DNA from: Turritopsis dohrnii
Taxonomy: Eukaryota > Cnidaria > Hydrozoa > Anthoathecata > Oceaniidae
Direction of reading: 5' to 3'
Length of the DNA: 64,000 nt
Assembly: GCA_027922465.2 (NCBI GenBank)
Contig: BQMF02000097.1
Location: 682,001-746,000, forward strand
A program made the translations under genes and the position numbers. The first letter of the stretch is position 1. Each line of letters begins with the position of its first letter. Of this stretch, positions 12,401 to 22,776 are shown piece after piece. The notes beneath the pieces are model-generated. The model was given only the letters and a program-made list of their open reading frames with translations. It ran no database searches and was not told the origin of the DNA.

Positions 12401-15400
12401 TAATCTGTTGTATATATAGTTATATCCGTCAATTTAGAAGAGTTTTCATCAAATGTGTGTGTGTGTGTAGAAATCTACATTTACATAATAGTCACCCAAA
12501 CCGACAACATCTCAAAGTGTAATAAGACATTTTAGTTACCTTTGTGAAGGTGCATTGTGTGCTACTCAAAATTGAATTAATCAACAAGATTCTGTGTTGG
12601 TTGTAAAATGCACTTATTATCAAGCAATGGACGCATAATGTTTATAAACCCTAATTATCACTTGAAATCCGGAATGTCTATTTATTCAGTGTTTTAATGA
12701 ACAAATTCCCTATATGAAATCATTATAAGTCTATTTTTTATTTCTTTCATAGTCTTGTTTTGTCACTCATGTTTCGTATCATCTTTTTATGTTTTACTCT
12801 GTGTCTCTGCTTGGCCAGCATTTTCTTATTTTCTTAGTCTCCAATAATCAGCAGTTATTTTGCTTACTTTTTATTTTCAATGAAGAATGACAAAAATGTG
12901 TGAAAGTCACATTGTCATACATACGAGCACAGTATTATTTAATATTGTCATATATAAATTTTTAATGATCTATAGTCATTTTTTTTTTTAGAATTCATCT
13001 GCATAGGGAGAGGTTTACTTTTGAACTTTTTGTGATCATGAAACACAAAGTCTGCATAAAATCTTTTGAAGTATGCTCAAAAACAGCTTTTTCAAAGACT
13101 AAAAACTTATTTTGACTTTAATACAAACTTTTTAAATTGAAATCAGATTTGTATTCACTTCAATTAAGAAAAAAATCATATTTTGTTTGGAAAAGATAGG
13201 AGATAAGTTAGTTTAGAGAAAACCGTACATGAAAGTTTTTTTTATATAACATTAATTTTAAATATTAGGTATATACAAATAAGGCATTAATAAATATTTG
13301 AGTGAATGCTTCGTATCTTTAATTTCTTTGGTATATAAACATTGTAATGATGTTATGATGCTGGTATATGCATTCAATATTGAGAGGGTGCCTGTCTGGG
13401 ATAAAAAAATATATAATGATCTCCCTGCTGATGTTCGCAAAGCTGAATCTTCTAAAGATTTCTGCAGGAAGTTGAATAACCATTTTGTGTGAACTGTGAC
13501 TATAAATCCTTGATACCAAGTTTCTTTTTGTGTGTGTATGTGTGTGTGTATTTTCTTATTTTTGTCTTTGTCAGTGCATGTGTCCAGCAATGTTTCTCAC
13601 AATTATCATTCTATTATACTGGTGAATTCGTATACATTTCATATACTTGCTTTCTTTTCTGATTTAAAGGCCCTACTTTTTTTCTTTTTTTTACGCCGGA
13701 CTCAGCATTTATTTGTTGAATTGACAATCCTGTAAATAAATATTCGTTTAATAATAAAATAAAGTAACTGGAATGTGTTTTTCTTTGAATCGCTGCCCCT
13801 ATATTGACCTTCCTGTTGCAAAAATGGTTTTCAATTTTGCTTCACAGTTCAACATTTTTCAACTTTGCTGAAGGCACTAACTTTTAGGCCACATGTCCTT
13901 TTATTTCTATAATTAGTTTTATGTCATTCAGAAGTATATATTTGATTGAATGTGTTGTATATTTTTGATTGTTTTGAATTAAATCAAATTTTATTATAAT
14001 GATATACATTGCTTTATGAACTTAATATCTGTTTCAGATTTGAACTGGGGTTTCTTATTTACTGTCACACTAGTTGTATCTCAAAAATTCCTATTTCGAG
14101 CTTCATGGAGAACAACAGTACGAACGAACGACATAGAAAATCTATGTCAAGTTATTTTGATTTTAGGGAAATGGCTGCCAAATCTATAGTTCTTTTCACT
14201 CGATTTTAACTCGTGGACATCAGACATGGTTTCAGACTTTTTCACTCGAACGGGCTTGTGGTCATTCCAGGTATTTTATATTTCGTTGATGAATCTTATT
14301 ATTTACTTGAAACATGTAATAATATTTATATAAAGTATGTTTTGCTATAACGTCTTGCAATTAACACAGCTTCAAAATGGACATTTACAAACAGAATGTT
14401 GAATGTAGGCATAATGCCGTATTTGATCTGTGGCCATAAATAAGCACTGCAGATCGAAAAAGATGACAGAAGGTTTTAGCAAGAAGAAAACGATTTGTAT
14501 TGCATGCCTTTTTAAGGAAATACCCACCAAAAATCAGTGTATTGTTTGAAATTTAATAAATGATGAGTTTGAAGCTAAAACATATACGAAACTTTCAGAT
14601 TTCAAGCTGTGTTTCAATATCCATGTCGTTCCTTTCACTAAAACAACACAGAAATTTTAGCATAGGAGCATCCTAAATAACATAGTATAACATAATAATA
14701 AACCAGAGAAAAGGTACGAAAAATCATTCTGCCTCCCACCTACAAAATACCATGCTTTGAAACGGGAAAAAAGCTAAGTCAGCCAATTATTGAATACCAG
14801 CATGAAACAACAACAAGAAAAGTCGGAAGTTGATGATGATGACGGGAAAGAGGAAGATGATGATGAAGATAATCAGAAACTGACTTTCGCCTATCTCATG
14901 AAACTACTATTCCTCATCGCTAGCTTACGCTCGCTGCGTGGCAATTAAGTAACATTGATGGTTTGGTGCACAGGAAAGAGAAATCAGCGGTTATTTATGA
15001 GGACATTTCCATGAGACATTTGGTTCCTTTTTGTTTTCCATCTTTACCTTAATTGTTAAAGCCCACTTTGTAATAATCGTCTCACTTTGTAATACCTATC
15101 CTGATTTGTAATAAAATTGTCCCACTCCGTAATACCTCTACTGCTTTGTAATAAAATTGTCCCGATTTGTAATAAAAAAGCTGTCCCACTTTGTAATAAA
15201 GATTGTCCCACTTTGTAATATCAAAAAGCTGTCCCACTTTGTAATAACTAGATTTTCTACTTTGTAATACCCTCGGAGAATTTTTTCAAAAAGGTATTTT
15301 ATGAAGAAGCAACCCCAAACTGACGCCGCAATTTACTGTAGGAGCAGATGTTGGAAGTATTTGCAATATTCATCCGGGGATTTGGAATTTATTATTTTAG

Positions 15401-18400
15401 TCGCGATTAAAACGTAAGCAAAATTAACCCTTAACGTACAGCGCAATATTGTGCTTATTCATATACCGCGTGTTTCATCACAACTACTTTCCATCGCTAT
15501 TTTTTCCGAGAAACTTGTTTCGCTAAGGTATGCCAACAAACAATAAAGGTTATGATGGTATTTGTAAAAAGAGAGAAAGAAGAATTTAAAAACAGTTATT
15601 ACGGTAGCAGCGATAGCGAATACCGTATTAAAACCCCCGTGGACTACTACTACTACTACTACTACTACTCCTCCGGCCGAAATGGCAGTTTAGTCTGCGA
15701 TGTAGAGTCTGCGAGACTCTTCTAATAACGCCATATAAAGTCTAGTGAACGAACACAGCCTTCGAATTTTTTAATGTTTTGCATATATCAAAAAATTAAA
15801 AGTGCGTTTTCTTTAATACTTTATAACTCAATTCAAGAAATAATGAATTATGATCAAATAGGTTTACATAAAATTTGAACTTATAGTTACTTATGCTAAC
15901 TGAAAATACTTTGATACTTGAAATTTGATATATGTTGTTTTTCTTGTTATCAGTTCAAACCTTCCTATAACACCTCGTTTGTTAGCTACTACACTGTTTT
16001 GTGCATTAAGATCTAGTTTAAGGAAGGCAATTATTTGTTGGAATTCATTTTTGGTTTCGTGAAATTATAATTACAAACATATCTTTTTTTTTCGACGTTT
16101 ATTTTTTTCTACAAAAGTTCTTGTAAAAAACTTTCTATATAAAAACAACGTTGCACAGCTCACTTATGTATAATTCTTTTGTTTTTAATTAATTAACTTC
16201 TGCTGTTTAATGGTTAGACTCTATTTACACTTACTAATCATTTTAAACATATCATTACTAACTTTATCGTTTATGCCTGTTTTCCACCAGTGAGATATTT
16301 AATGAAAACGAGATTTAAGGAACTCTTGTAATTCTTTAGAAACAAATTTGCTGCTACCGTTTTGCGCAATCTGGCTCTTGTTTCAAATTATAATACATCG
16401 AAATTATGTGCACAAAGTATTTTCTCGGCACACTATTATTAGATCCAGCTTTATCATGAAATACATTAATTATTATTTTTTTTTTTTTGCATTTTATACG
16501 ATTTATTCAATTAGATGATAAAATAAATTACAATTGTAAAAGGACTATTAAAATAAGTTATATACATAAAGACACAATATTGTGTAATGCAAATCAAATC
16601 TGCTTCTACGACTAGAAACCACTCTGTAGTGCCCAGGAAAACGCTAGAAAGCTGAGAAAGCTACGATTGGAATAGAAGAAAAAATACAGTAAACCAAAAA
16701 CAGCAAACCAAAAACTGCACCTCGTGCATGTACATATTAAAATCCGTTAGGCCAAAAAAGCCTGTACGGCCGCAAACTCTCGAATATTCCGCGTACAAAA
16801 ATTCCTAAGAAGAAAAAATATTACAGTCTGGCCTCATCACATGCGAAATGAAAATCATAAACACAGTCCACATTCATGCTAACAGACCGACTGCCCCAAA
16901 GACAGAGCAAAGCTGAACGCATTATAATGAAAGATAGCTTACAGCGTATCCAGCTTATAATATGCTCATATCTTTGACCAGTCTTCGTGGCCATCTTCTT
17001 AGCAAGATGTTTATGGAACACTGATTCGTCGCGACTCATTCCTCCAGTAATTGAGTACACAAGAGGAGTGAATGAGCCATGCTCATTGTTCAACACTTGA
17101 TCATTATATTTTCTCTTTTTCTCTTGTTCATGTTTGTTGAAAACTTTCTCAATGGGTGCGTCAATTTGAGATTTAGAATTTGGATTCGTCACTCGTACGT
17201 CGAAATAAGCGGATTATTCTGGTCGCCAGAAGCCCCTAGCACCTAAATCTAATCTAGCTTCGTCATCATTTATGGACTGCAGTTTGGACTCGGTTTCTAC
17301 ATCAGAGCAGACCTTCTTCAACAAATTGGCCTCGAAATCACGGATTTTGTTGTGTCGGATTGAAACGAAACCGCCCTTTTTGCAGTTCATTGCATGATTT
17401 ACGTCAAAAGCTTCACCACAGGCACATTTCAAGGGGAGGTTGGGTATATTATTACCAAATCTAAGAGCAAGGGCATCACGAAATTCAGCTTTGTTCATTG
17501 TAAATCCGTGATCTTTTAACGGCAGCACAGTCAGCCAGCTCGATGTATCTTTCTCTCGGTTTTGCGAAATGGTTCTTTTCTGGTTATCATCAAGCATGGA
17601 ATCTACGGAATCACGCTGATGCTCTTCTATTTCTCTAATCTGCTGTAAGCGTCTGTTGCGAACTTCTCTTACTTGCTCTCTTGATGGAATAGATTCACCT
17701 TGCTTAAGAATGACTTCAACATGTGGATCGGTGATGGTTTTGAATAAATCAAAGTCAACTTTTGCCTTGTCCCTCTGTATCGGGATTCCGAGACCCCGAG
17801 ACAAATACATGCCTATTTCAAAAATGTGCTGTATGAAATGTAAATTTCAAATTTTTTTGTCCTTTGTTTTTTTTTATTCTTCCAAGAACGCTGTTACTTG
17901 TACTACTATTTTAATCAATCCTTACAAAGCAAAGAACCAGGTTATCACATTTCTTTGCTATTACGAAGTTTTTAAAAAGTGGGACAGCTTTTTCGTAATA
18001 CAAAGTGGGACACGCCTTATTACAAAGTGGGACAGCTTTTTTATTACAAATCGGGACGATTTTATTAAAAAACGGGACAGGTATTACAAAGTGGGACAAT
18101 TATTACAAAGGGGGCTTTAACACCATTCAACAAGAGATTCCCACTAATGTCGCAAACATGCCTAACAAAACAAGTCTTTCCAGAGGTTAATGTTGATCAT
18201 AAAGTAAGTTAAACAGGAAAGGTTTTGCTCACCAAATCTAAGACAAGTTTATGAGTGGAAAATACCGTAGAGGAAGCATGTAAATTATAGCAGTTTTATA
18301 TTCATCAACTGTGGGAAATACGAAAAGTCCGAAAATTGCGAGAAGGACTTAAATAAGTATTTCTGGCTAATTCAAAGTAGTGTAACTGAAAGAATTAATC

Positions 18401-21400
18401 TGTAAATAAAGAATCAGGTGTCCTTGAAGAAAAACTGATGAGCATTAACACCACCGCGTCTTTGACTACCAATGTTACATCATCTTGGAGAACTTCCAAG
18501 CAATCTTGGAGAACTTCCAAGCAATATTAAACTTGATTTCAATTCAAAGTATGTACTCTTTCTTTTAAATAATTTTATGAAACATAAACACACGTGAAAC
18601 TTCCCTGATGTTATTATTATGAACAAGCCGCATGGCTGCAACAGGTCACGACTTAAAGCTTTACTGTTATTTATTGCCTGAAGAATAGGTGTTTTTTATT
18701 TTGCTATGTTTTTTCATTTTAACTGTATTATATACTTTTACTCTACATTTCTAGAGTTTGTAGACATCTGAGACAGGCCGAGGAGCGTGAAAACTAAGGG
18801 TTATTTGTAGATATTTTAATTTGAAATTTTAAAATAAAATGTGATATTATAACAAATTTATGTGTTGGAATTGCGTCGAAAAACACGCTTATGCTTTTTC
18901 TTCTCACTCGCGGAAAAGTAGGTTAGGTAAACCTCCCCCCAACCATGCTGGGTCATGCTTTAAAATGTTCAATCTTGAAGGGTGAACGCTTATATAAATT
19001 GACAACTCTTAATTCGTTGAACTATGCCTTCCCAAAAGGTAAAATCTGCATACCGTTTTCTCTCTAACTAGCGCCCCTCTCCAGTAAGTGCCCCTCTCTA
19101 ATAAGCGCCCCCTTCTAGTCAAAAATATTTTTATAAGCGCCCCTCTCCAATAAGCGCCCGGGCGCTTATAGAGTGACTAGACATTACTCAGAAATTTATA
19201 AGCGCCCGGACGGTAATTAGAACTTTGAACCAAACACGAATATTCTGTAATAGAAACGGAAGGCTATGTTTTTGTGATGTCTAAATTTAAGTTATAAGTA
19301 CAAAATCTTATTTCGTTGCCATGAAAAATACAGTTGTTTTTACTCTTTTATGATAAAAAGCAATGCCTCGTTCACAGCTAGCATGACCATTTTAAAATTT
19401 TTTTTGTAAGCGCCCCTCTCCAATTAGCGCCCCTCTCTAATAAGCGTCCCCCTAATTTCTAAAAAAAATTTATAAGCGCCGAGAGAATACGGTATTTGAA
19501 ACTTACAAATGTTTCAGAACTTTAATACACCTTTCCCGTAATTGATTGCGCAATATTTTTATCATGCTCTACCTCGTTTTCAATATGCTATACCATGACA
19601 ACCGAATCTCCCGTGCTCAATCATTAACACTATCACAATCATAACACTAATTGCTCATTGCCATTCTGTTACCATATCAACCTTTGCGAAAACGAGGCGG
19701 AGTATGGTAAAAAGTATTGCGCAATCAATTACGGGAAAGGTGTATTAAAGTTCCTTATCGATCCTTATTACACCGGTCTTAAATGGCGTTATTTTTTGAG
19801 TGGCGGAATTAGGGCGGGCGTTAGAGGTCTCTGAAATTATTACGCCGACCTTTCAAAATAAGACCATTAGCATGTATTTTGATGGGTTTTTTTATTTGTC
19901 GGTATTGGTATTTTGCTGTTCGAAAATTTTTGAATTTGAAAATTTTTTATGCAGGCTTAATATAAAAACTTCAGTCAAAAAAGTTAAGTAGAACGGTAGT
20001 TATGAAAGGTCATTAGTTTCAAAAATTGGACAAAAGATGTCAACACTTGTCAATTTTTATGCAAAAAGTTTGTCAGGGGTATAAGCAGACAAGAGACAAC
20101 TAAACAAATGAAATGGTTATATAAGTATGATACAATAACTAGCAGCAAATATTTACATCTGAAATTTAGGATTAAATACTAAGGAACCACACATATTATC
20201 TAAAATTAGTAGCATTAAAACCTTAAAATATGGAGTAAAAATTCCATGCAAAATGCTAAAAGTAAACATTCTGTTTTTAAAGTGAAATTAATATCAATTT
20301 AAGGCTCAAATAGAGAAACTGCCCAAATGAAAATATGAGTTTGGCAAAATACCTAAATGAGGAAATTTTGGTGCACAGTCAATTCGATTTATTTGGCGCA
20401 GGTTTGATCATTGGAGACAGGCGCTAATTAGAGAGAATGCGGTATTTAATTTTTTGTAAATCAGATCCCCATTGTCTACAACAAAATCAACATCACTGTA
20501 GAATCCCATGTTCCCAAATTTTTGGCTAAAGAAAACCCAATAGAAAAAAGTGTTACTTTAGAAAACAACATTATATATATATATATATATTGATACTGTG
20601 TAAAAACTGTTACAATGTGTAGCGATACACGTTTTTTTTTTAAGAAACACGTTTTCCCAGGCAGCCTCAATGTTTCTTAAGATTTTCATGATTTGAGCCT
20701 GAAATGTTTCTTAAATGTTTCTTAAATTTTAGTTAGAAAAAACGTCTAGAAACAATGGCGCATATGACATAACTAAGCTAAGAATAGACATATATATAAG
20801 ATGTTAAAAAGAGGTTTACAACCATATTTATGTGTATATACATATAGTTTTAACCATTGTATATTATTTGTTTTCTTTTTTTTTCGATATGGAAGAGTAA
20901 CTTCCTGTTATATTAGCATTCCTTCAAAAATATATCAGTTGTGTTTCTTAATCTCAGCCTGACAATGTTTCTTACGTGTTTCTTAACTGAAGATTTTGCC
21001 ATTTTGAGCCTCATGTTTCCTAAACTCGTGTTTCTTAAAAAAAAACAACGTGTATTAGAAAGACAAAATAGCAAAAGTATTGTTAAAATAGTTTTAACAC
21101 TCAAGGAACCTCTAGTTCTATGTAACAGTTTTCTCGTTTTGTATTCGAATTCTAGTCATGATGAAATTGCAGTAGAGTACCATAATTACATAGTTGTTTC
21201 GAATTCACAATTTGTTCGAGTCCGCACTTGTTTTCAACGATCCAAATGCCAGTAGCAGTACGCCGGAATTTTAAGAAAACAATGTACGTATAATTTACAG
21301 ACCAAACATTTTGAGAATTTGGAAGAAAAAAGTAATAATAGTAAGAAATACAGTCGGAATCTACTTTTTCCCAAAATTTCGCCTCGCCTCGCGCCACCAC

Positions 21401-22093
21401 AGCCGTAATTAAACAGTTCTCGGCTTTGCCGTGACCTGAATAACTTGCAGCTTAAACGTATGGAGAAGACCCACGCGGAAAAATGACACGGAAAAATTAT
21501 GTTCTATTTGAGATAAGGAGATAAACAACATTGAGCCTGAAACTGTCCGCAAAAAGAAAAACAAAGAAACAAGGGCGATTTTAATACTCAGTCCGCTAAA
21601 TGTGCTGACTAATTAAAGCAAGGGTTGTATAACAATGGTTTAACAAACTATCGAGGTTAAATAAGCATTGGGAAGAGAGAAAGTGCAGGTTTAAAAAAAA
21701 AATGTAAAACCACTCACTTCACATTTACTAAGAGTTGCCGTTTCTAGGGAAAATTCTGTCAACAACGTCGAACAGACTTGACTGCCACATGTGCCATTAT
21801 CACATTGGAACACATTCATGGATAATTCTAATCCCCCAATATTAACGGTTAAGGAAGTATTCCGACAGTGGCTATTTCCAACTGGACATTTTTGTTTGGT
21901 AATTTCGTCAATATTGGTGTAACCATCTCTATGACCTACATAGCAAGTTATAGCCAGCCCTATAAAGTTCGTCAAGAAAGCAATTCAAGAATGACTTTAC
22001 AATGAAAAATTAAACAAATATCAAAAGATTTGCATTACCTTCGCCAACGCCTAGGATAACAACGAAGAGCGTATATATTAGTTGTTTACACAT
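3406..22093 (-). CDS. gene 1: secreted two-domain Ly6/uPAR-type protein (3' end not found)
   Basis: Model, minus strand, exons 22039..22093, 21718..21959, 7718..7775, 3806..4047 and 3406..3514. Every junction has GT/AG ends and matching phase. Exon 1 starts at ATG 22093 and encodes a signal peptide (MCKQLIYTLFVVILGVGEG). Exon 2 is a Ly6 core from CYVGHRDG through six further cysteines to KCE. Exon 3 closes the domain with CCATNNCN. Exon 4 is a second core (ICYKG to RCQ). Exon 5 closes it with CCSTDLCN, then a Ser/Thr-rich linker. Ly6/uPAR domains are disulphide-rich three-finger folds, usually extracellular and often GPI-anchored. The last exon ends in phase 1 with a donor, so at least one more exon lies further 3' and was not found. 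The 14-kb intron between exons 2 and 3 holds many transposons. The pairing of exons 1-2 with 3-5 is inferred from phase; they could belong to two genes. Confidence 0.6.
4379..5387. mobile_element. piggyBac-like MITE with TTAA target duplication
   Basis: TTAA lies at 4375-4378 and 5388-5391. The inside ends are inverted repeats: CACTAGCCGACCCGGG on the left, and CCCTAGCTTCCCCGGG on the right read from the other strand, followed by shared GGGGCTCA..GGGCCCCC palindromes. TTAA duplications with CCCTAG-type ends are typical of piggyBac. No transposase is visible in 1009 bp, so it is non-autonomous. It lies in a gene 1 intron. The flanks match the paralogous intron of gene 2 at about 50.3 kb, which lacks the insertion. 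Confidence 0.75.
4749..4775 (+). repeat. (ATC)n microsatellite
   Basis: About nine tandem ATC units inside the piggyBac-like MITE. They give a spurious poly-serine reading. Confidence 0.9.
5388..7717. other. gene 1 intron; paralogous to gene 2 intron
   Basis: No coding region seen. About 5500-5990 aligns by eye with 50330-50790: GAAAGCATCAT, AAACATAATG, TTTCTATTTAAAYATGTTC and AATAGAACACA in the same order. This marks an ancient duplication of the Ly6 locus. The rest is AT-rich without recognised structure. Confidence 0.55.
7776..9835. other. gene 1 large intron, 5.7-kb distal part start
   Basis: No gene seen. Bases 8508-8552 hold one of three dispersed copies of a short repeat (see separate entry). 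Otherwise it is AT-rich with A/T runs. Confidence 0.45.
8508..8552 (+). repeat. dispersed repeat R45, copy 1
   Basis: The ATGCCCTTGTAGGCATAAGG block, followed by TTTCTGCAAAATCAGCTGAAG, recurs with divergence at 23735-23779 and 27808-27854. It could be part of a larger decayed SINE or retroelement 3' end. Confidence 0.55.
9836..9940 (+). repeat. dispersed repeat shared with 37888-37985
   Basis: Both loci have GGTTTGGACAGTAAG, an A-rich tract, then GTATTTCTTGCTTWCRCAGA and AATCCAATTA. The A-rich core has expanded differently: a poly-A run here, an AAGAAA array at 37.9 kb. Confidence 0.7.
9967..10103. repeat. 137-bp inverted-repeat element (small MITE)
   Basis: The left end TATACTAATCACGAGTGTG is inverted on the right (TATACTAATCGTGAATGTG on the other strand). 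A third, isolated end of this type lies at 590-609. No coding capacity. Confidence 0.55.
10104..11607. other. no gene; diverged ~440-bp tandem duplication
   Basis: About 10722-10875 and 11166-11290 share CAAGTAAAA.GAT, CAGTGTTGAT, AAATG.TTTATCT and GGGGAACCATTGCATTGC in order, indicating an old tandem duplication. No protein was recognised. Confidence 0.45.
11608..14288. mobile_element. DNA transposon with ~72-bp TIRs and 7-bp TSD
   Basis: Left and right ends are near-perfect inverted repeats of about 72 bp. They start CAACGAAATATAAAATAC and run through TGGAATGACCAC, AGCCCGTTCGAGTGAAAA and CTGAAACCATGTCTGATGTC. The element is flanked by an exact 7-bp direct repeat, ATGAATC (11601-11607 and 14289-14295). 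No intact transposase is visible inside the 2681 bp, and a LINE 3' fragment sits within it. The superfamily is undecided: 7-8-bp duplications fit P-type, hAT-like or related groups. It lies in the large gene 1 intron. Confidence 0.75.
13298..13492 (+). pseudogene. LINE reverse-transcriptase C-terminal fragment
   Basis: The reading around 13380-13492 (RVPVWDKKIYNDLPADVRKA, then a short basic helix to NNHFV and a stop) resembles the extreme C-terminus of non-LTR retrotransposon ORF2 proteins, the W-N-x-LP region. It is followed by a TG-rich stretch and an AATAATAAAATAAAG tail near 13735-13765 that could be the LINE 3' end. No upstream reverse transcriptase core remains. It is nested inside the 11608-14288 element. 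Confidence 0.5.
14289..15055. other. no gene seen
   Basis: About 14815-14945 (+) reads as an acidic stretch (DDDDGKEEDDDEDNQ) followed by a hydrophobic one and a stop. This may be a relic exon, but nothing supports it beyond composition. Confidence 0.35.
15643..15669 (+). repeat. (ACT)n microsatellite
   Basis: About nine tandem ACT units inside the TTAA-flanked element. Confidence 0.9.
16821..17810 (-). pseudogene. retroelement C-terminal domain, possible restriction-like endonuclease
   Basis: Minus-strand frame from 17810 to 16821 with one in-frame TAA near 17212, where a Gln would be expected. The first part opens with YLSRGLGIPIQ, like the post-thumb region of some reverse transcriptases. 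A zinc-like CxC...H...C motif (CACGEAFDVNHAMNC) follows, then RHNKIRDFEANLL. After the stop come SAYFDVRVTNPN, EKKRKYNDQV and HGSFTPLVYS. The D..DV...K..KY pattern resembles PD-(D/E)XK restriction-like endonucleases of R2-type LINEs, but this assignment is an inference from motif order. The same protein type is common in cnidarian genomes. No reverse transcriptase palm is present, so the copy is incomplete as well as nonsense-mutated. Confidence 0.55.
18121..19049. other. no gene seen
   Basis: AT-rich intron sequence. Bases 18482-18527 contain a perfect 23-bp doublet (CTTGGAGAACTTCCAAGCAA). Confidence 0.45.
19050..19495. mobile_element. MITE with ATACCG ends and GCGCCC subrepeats
   Basis: The left end ATACCGTTTTCTCTC is inverted at the right (ATACCGTATTCTCTC on the other strand). 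Several TAAGCGCCCCTCTCCAA-like units lie in both halves in opposite orientations. Flanking TA could be the target duplication. A third end of the same type lies at 20385-20445 (ATACCGCATTCTCTC on the minus strand). It matches the left end over ATTAGCGCC even better, so the original element may have spanned 19050-20445 with later insertions. Confidence 0.6.
19528..19742. mobile_element. 215-bp MITE, copy 1 (TA-flanked, CACCTTTCCCG ends)
   Basis: Perfect terminal inverted repeats CACCTTTCCCGTAATTGATT run inwards through a CCTCGTTTTC arm, flanked by TA. The symmetry extends beyond the TA on both sides (GAACTTTAA / TTAAAGTTC), so the insertion target may itself have been a palindrome. A second copy at 36476-36685 shares the interior (ATGACAACCGAATCTC, CAATCATTAACACTATCACA). 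A Tc1/mariner-type mobiliser is plausible from the TA but not shown. Confidence 0.8.
20385..20445 (-). repeat. solo ATACCG-type MITE end
   Basis: On the minus strand this reads ATACCGCATTCTCTC followed by TAATTAGCGCC, matching the left end of the 19050 element. Confidence 0.55.
20571..20590. repeat. (TA)n microsatellite
   Basis: Uninterrupted TA dinucleotides. Confidence 0.9.
20625..21055. mobile_element. MITE with ATACACGTT ends and TTAAGAAACA subrepeats
   Basis: The left end ATACACGTTTTTTTTTTAAG runs into AAACACG and GGCAGCCTCAATGTTTC. The right end mirrors it on the other strand (ATACACGTTGTTTTTTTTTA, AAACACG, ATGAGGCTCA). Between them the motif TGTTTCTTAA recurs many times in both halves. 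A TA at each border could be the duplication. No coding capacity. Confidence 0.65.
21056..21717. other. gene 1 intron, no gene seen
   Basis: No coding region or repeat boundary recognised between the MITE and gene 1 exon 2. Confidence 0.4.
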
Positions 22094-22104
22094 AGCGCTC
22101 TGTT

Positions 22105-22175
22105 CTTGAAAGTGATAATGCTCATTTATAACGAGTTAATAAGTAGGCTTATAATGCTTATGACTTAATAGTTTC
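22105..22175 (-). promoter_or_regulatory. putative core promoter of gene 1
   Basis: A TTATAAATGAG box lies at 22121-22132, about 30 bp upstream of the ATG at 22093. The stretch from the ATG to about 22175 closely matches the region upstream of the gene 2 start (51226-51310), including ATGAGCATTATCA and the GAACGAGTT neighbourhood. Sharing between paralogues suggests a conserved promoter, though simple common descent is also possible. Confidence 0.45.
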
Positions 22176-22776
22176 GAGTGTCATTAGTTGTCATTGGCTA
22201 TAATTGGAAATCGTATCATTGTTATCTGTCCTATTTCAACGTACTAAAGCAAAATAAAAAAGAATATACAACATATGATTCAACTACCTTTTATACAAAG
22301 GTGTATAAGAAAATTCCAAATTTATTATAAATTTAATTTTTGTCAAACGCAATTCAGTAATTGATTAAATGAACCGGTTACGGCGGCAAGTTAGCGGCGT
22401 TTTCATTAATGTTATGATTTGCATGGTATTCCCTGCACTTAAACTAGAGGCGTAGTCAGGGTCAGTCAAAAAAAGTGTATGAGTTCAACATTACAGTATT
22501 TCTTTTCAGTCTTAAGTGGCAATAAGGTCACTTGCAGGCTGTTCTTTTCTACTCTAAATGAATAAACTCTCCTCCACAAATTTTGACAGGCCTCTGGCTA
22601 CGACTTTGTAAACAGTACTGAGAAGAAATAATCTTAAAAATTACATACATTCATAGCCGCTGACTAACTAATGACTAAAATCGAAACGCATTGTTTTTCA
22701 TCAAAAAACGCTGTCTAATCAAGGAAACCACTTTATTTTTTAAAATGTGATAGATGTTGTTTTTCAAAATTTTTTA
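22176..22776. other. no gene seen
   Basis: Intergenic sequence upstream of gene 1, with nothing recognised. Confidence 0.4.

Larger units (their letters stand above)
15060..18116. mobile_element. TTAA-flanked element with tandem-repeat inverted arms
   Basis: TTAA lies at 15056-15059 and 18117-18120. Inside it, both ends begin AGCCC and continue as arrays of a GTCCCACTTTGTAATA unit: about nine copies at 15060-15275 on the left, and about seven at 17970-18116 in inverted orientation. The arms are therefore long terminal inverted repeats made of short subrepeats, with several unit variants shared between ends in the same order. TTAA duplications occur in piggyBac and Kolobok groups, but the ends do not clearly match either. 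The interior holds the retroelement-like pseudogene at 16821-17810 and a (CTA)n run. Confidence 0.65.

Noticed and set aside
17656..18190. plus-strand frames spanning the right arm of the TTAA element
   Set aside because: Repetitive GTCCCACTTTGTAATA arms generate them; there is no independent support.
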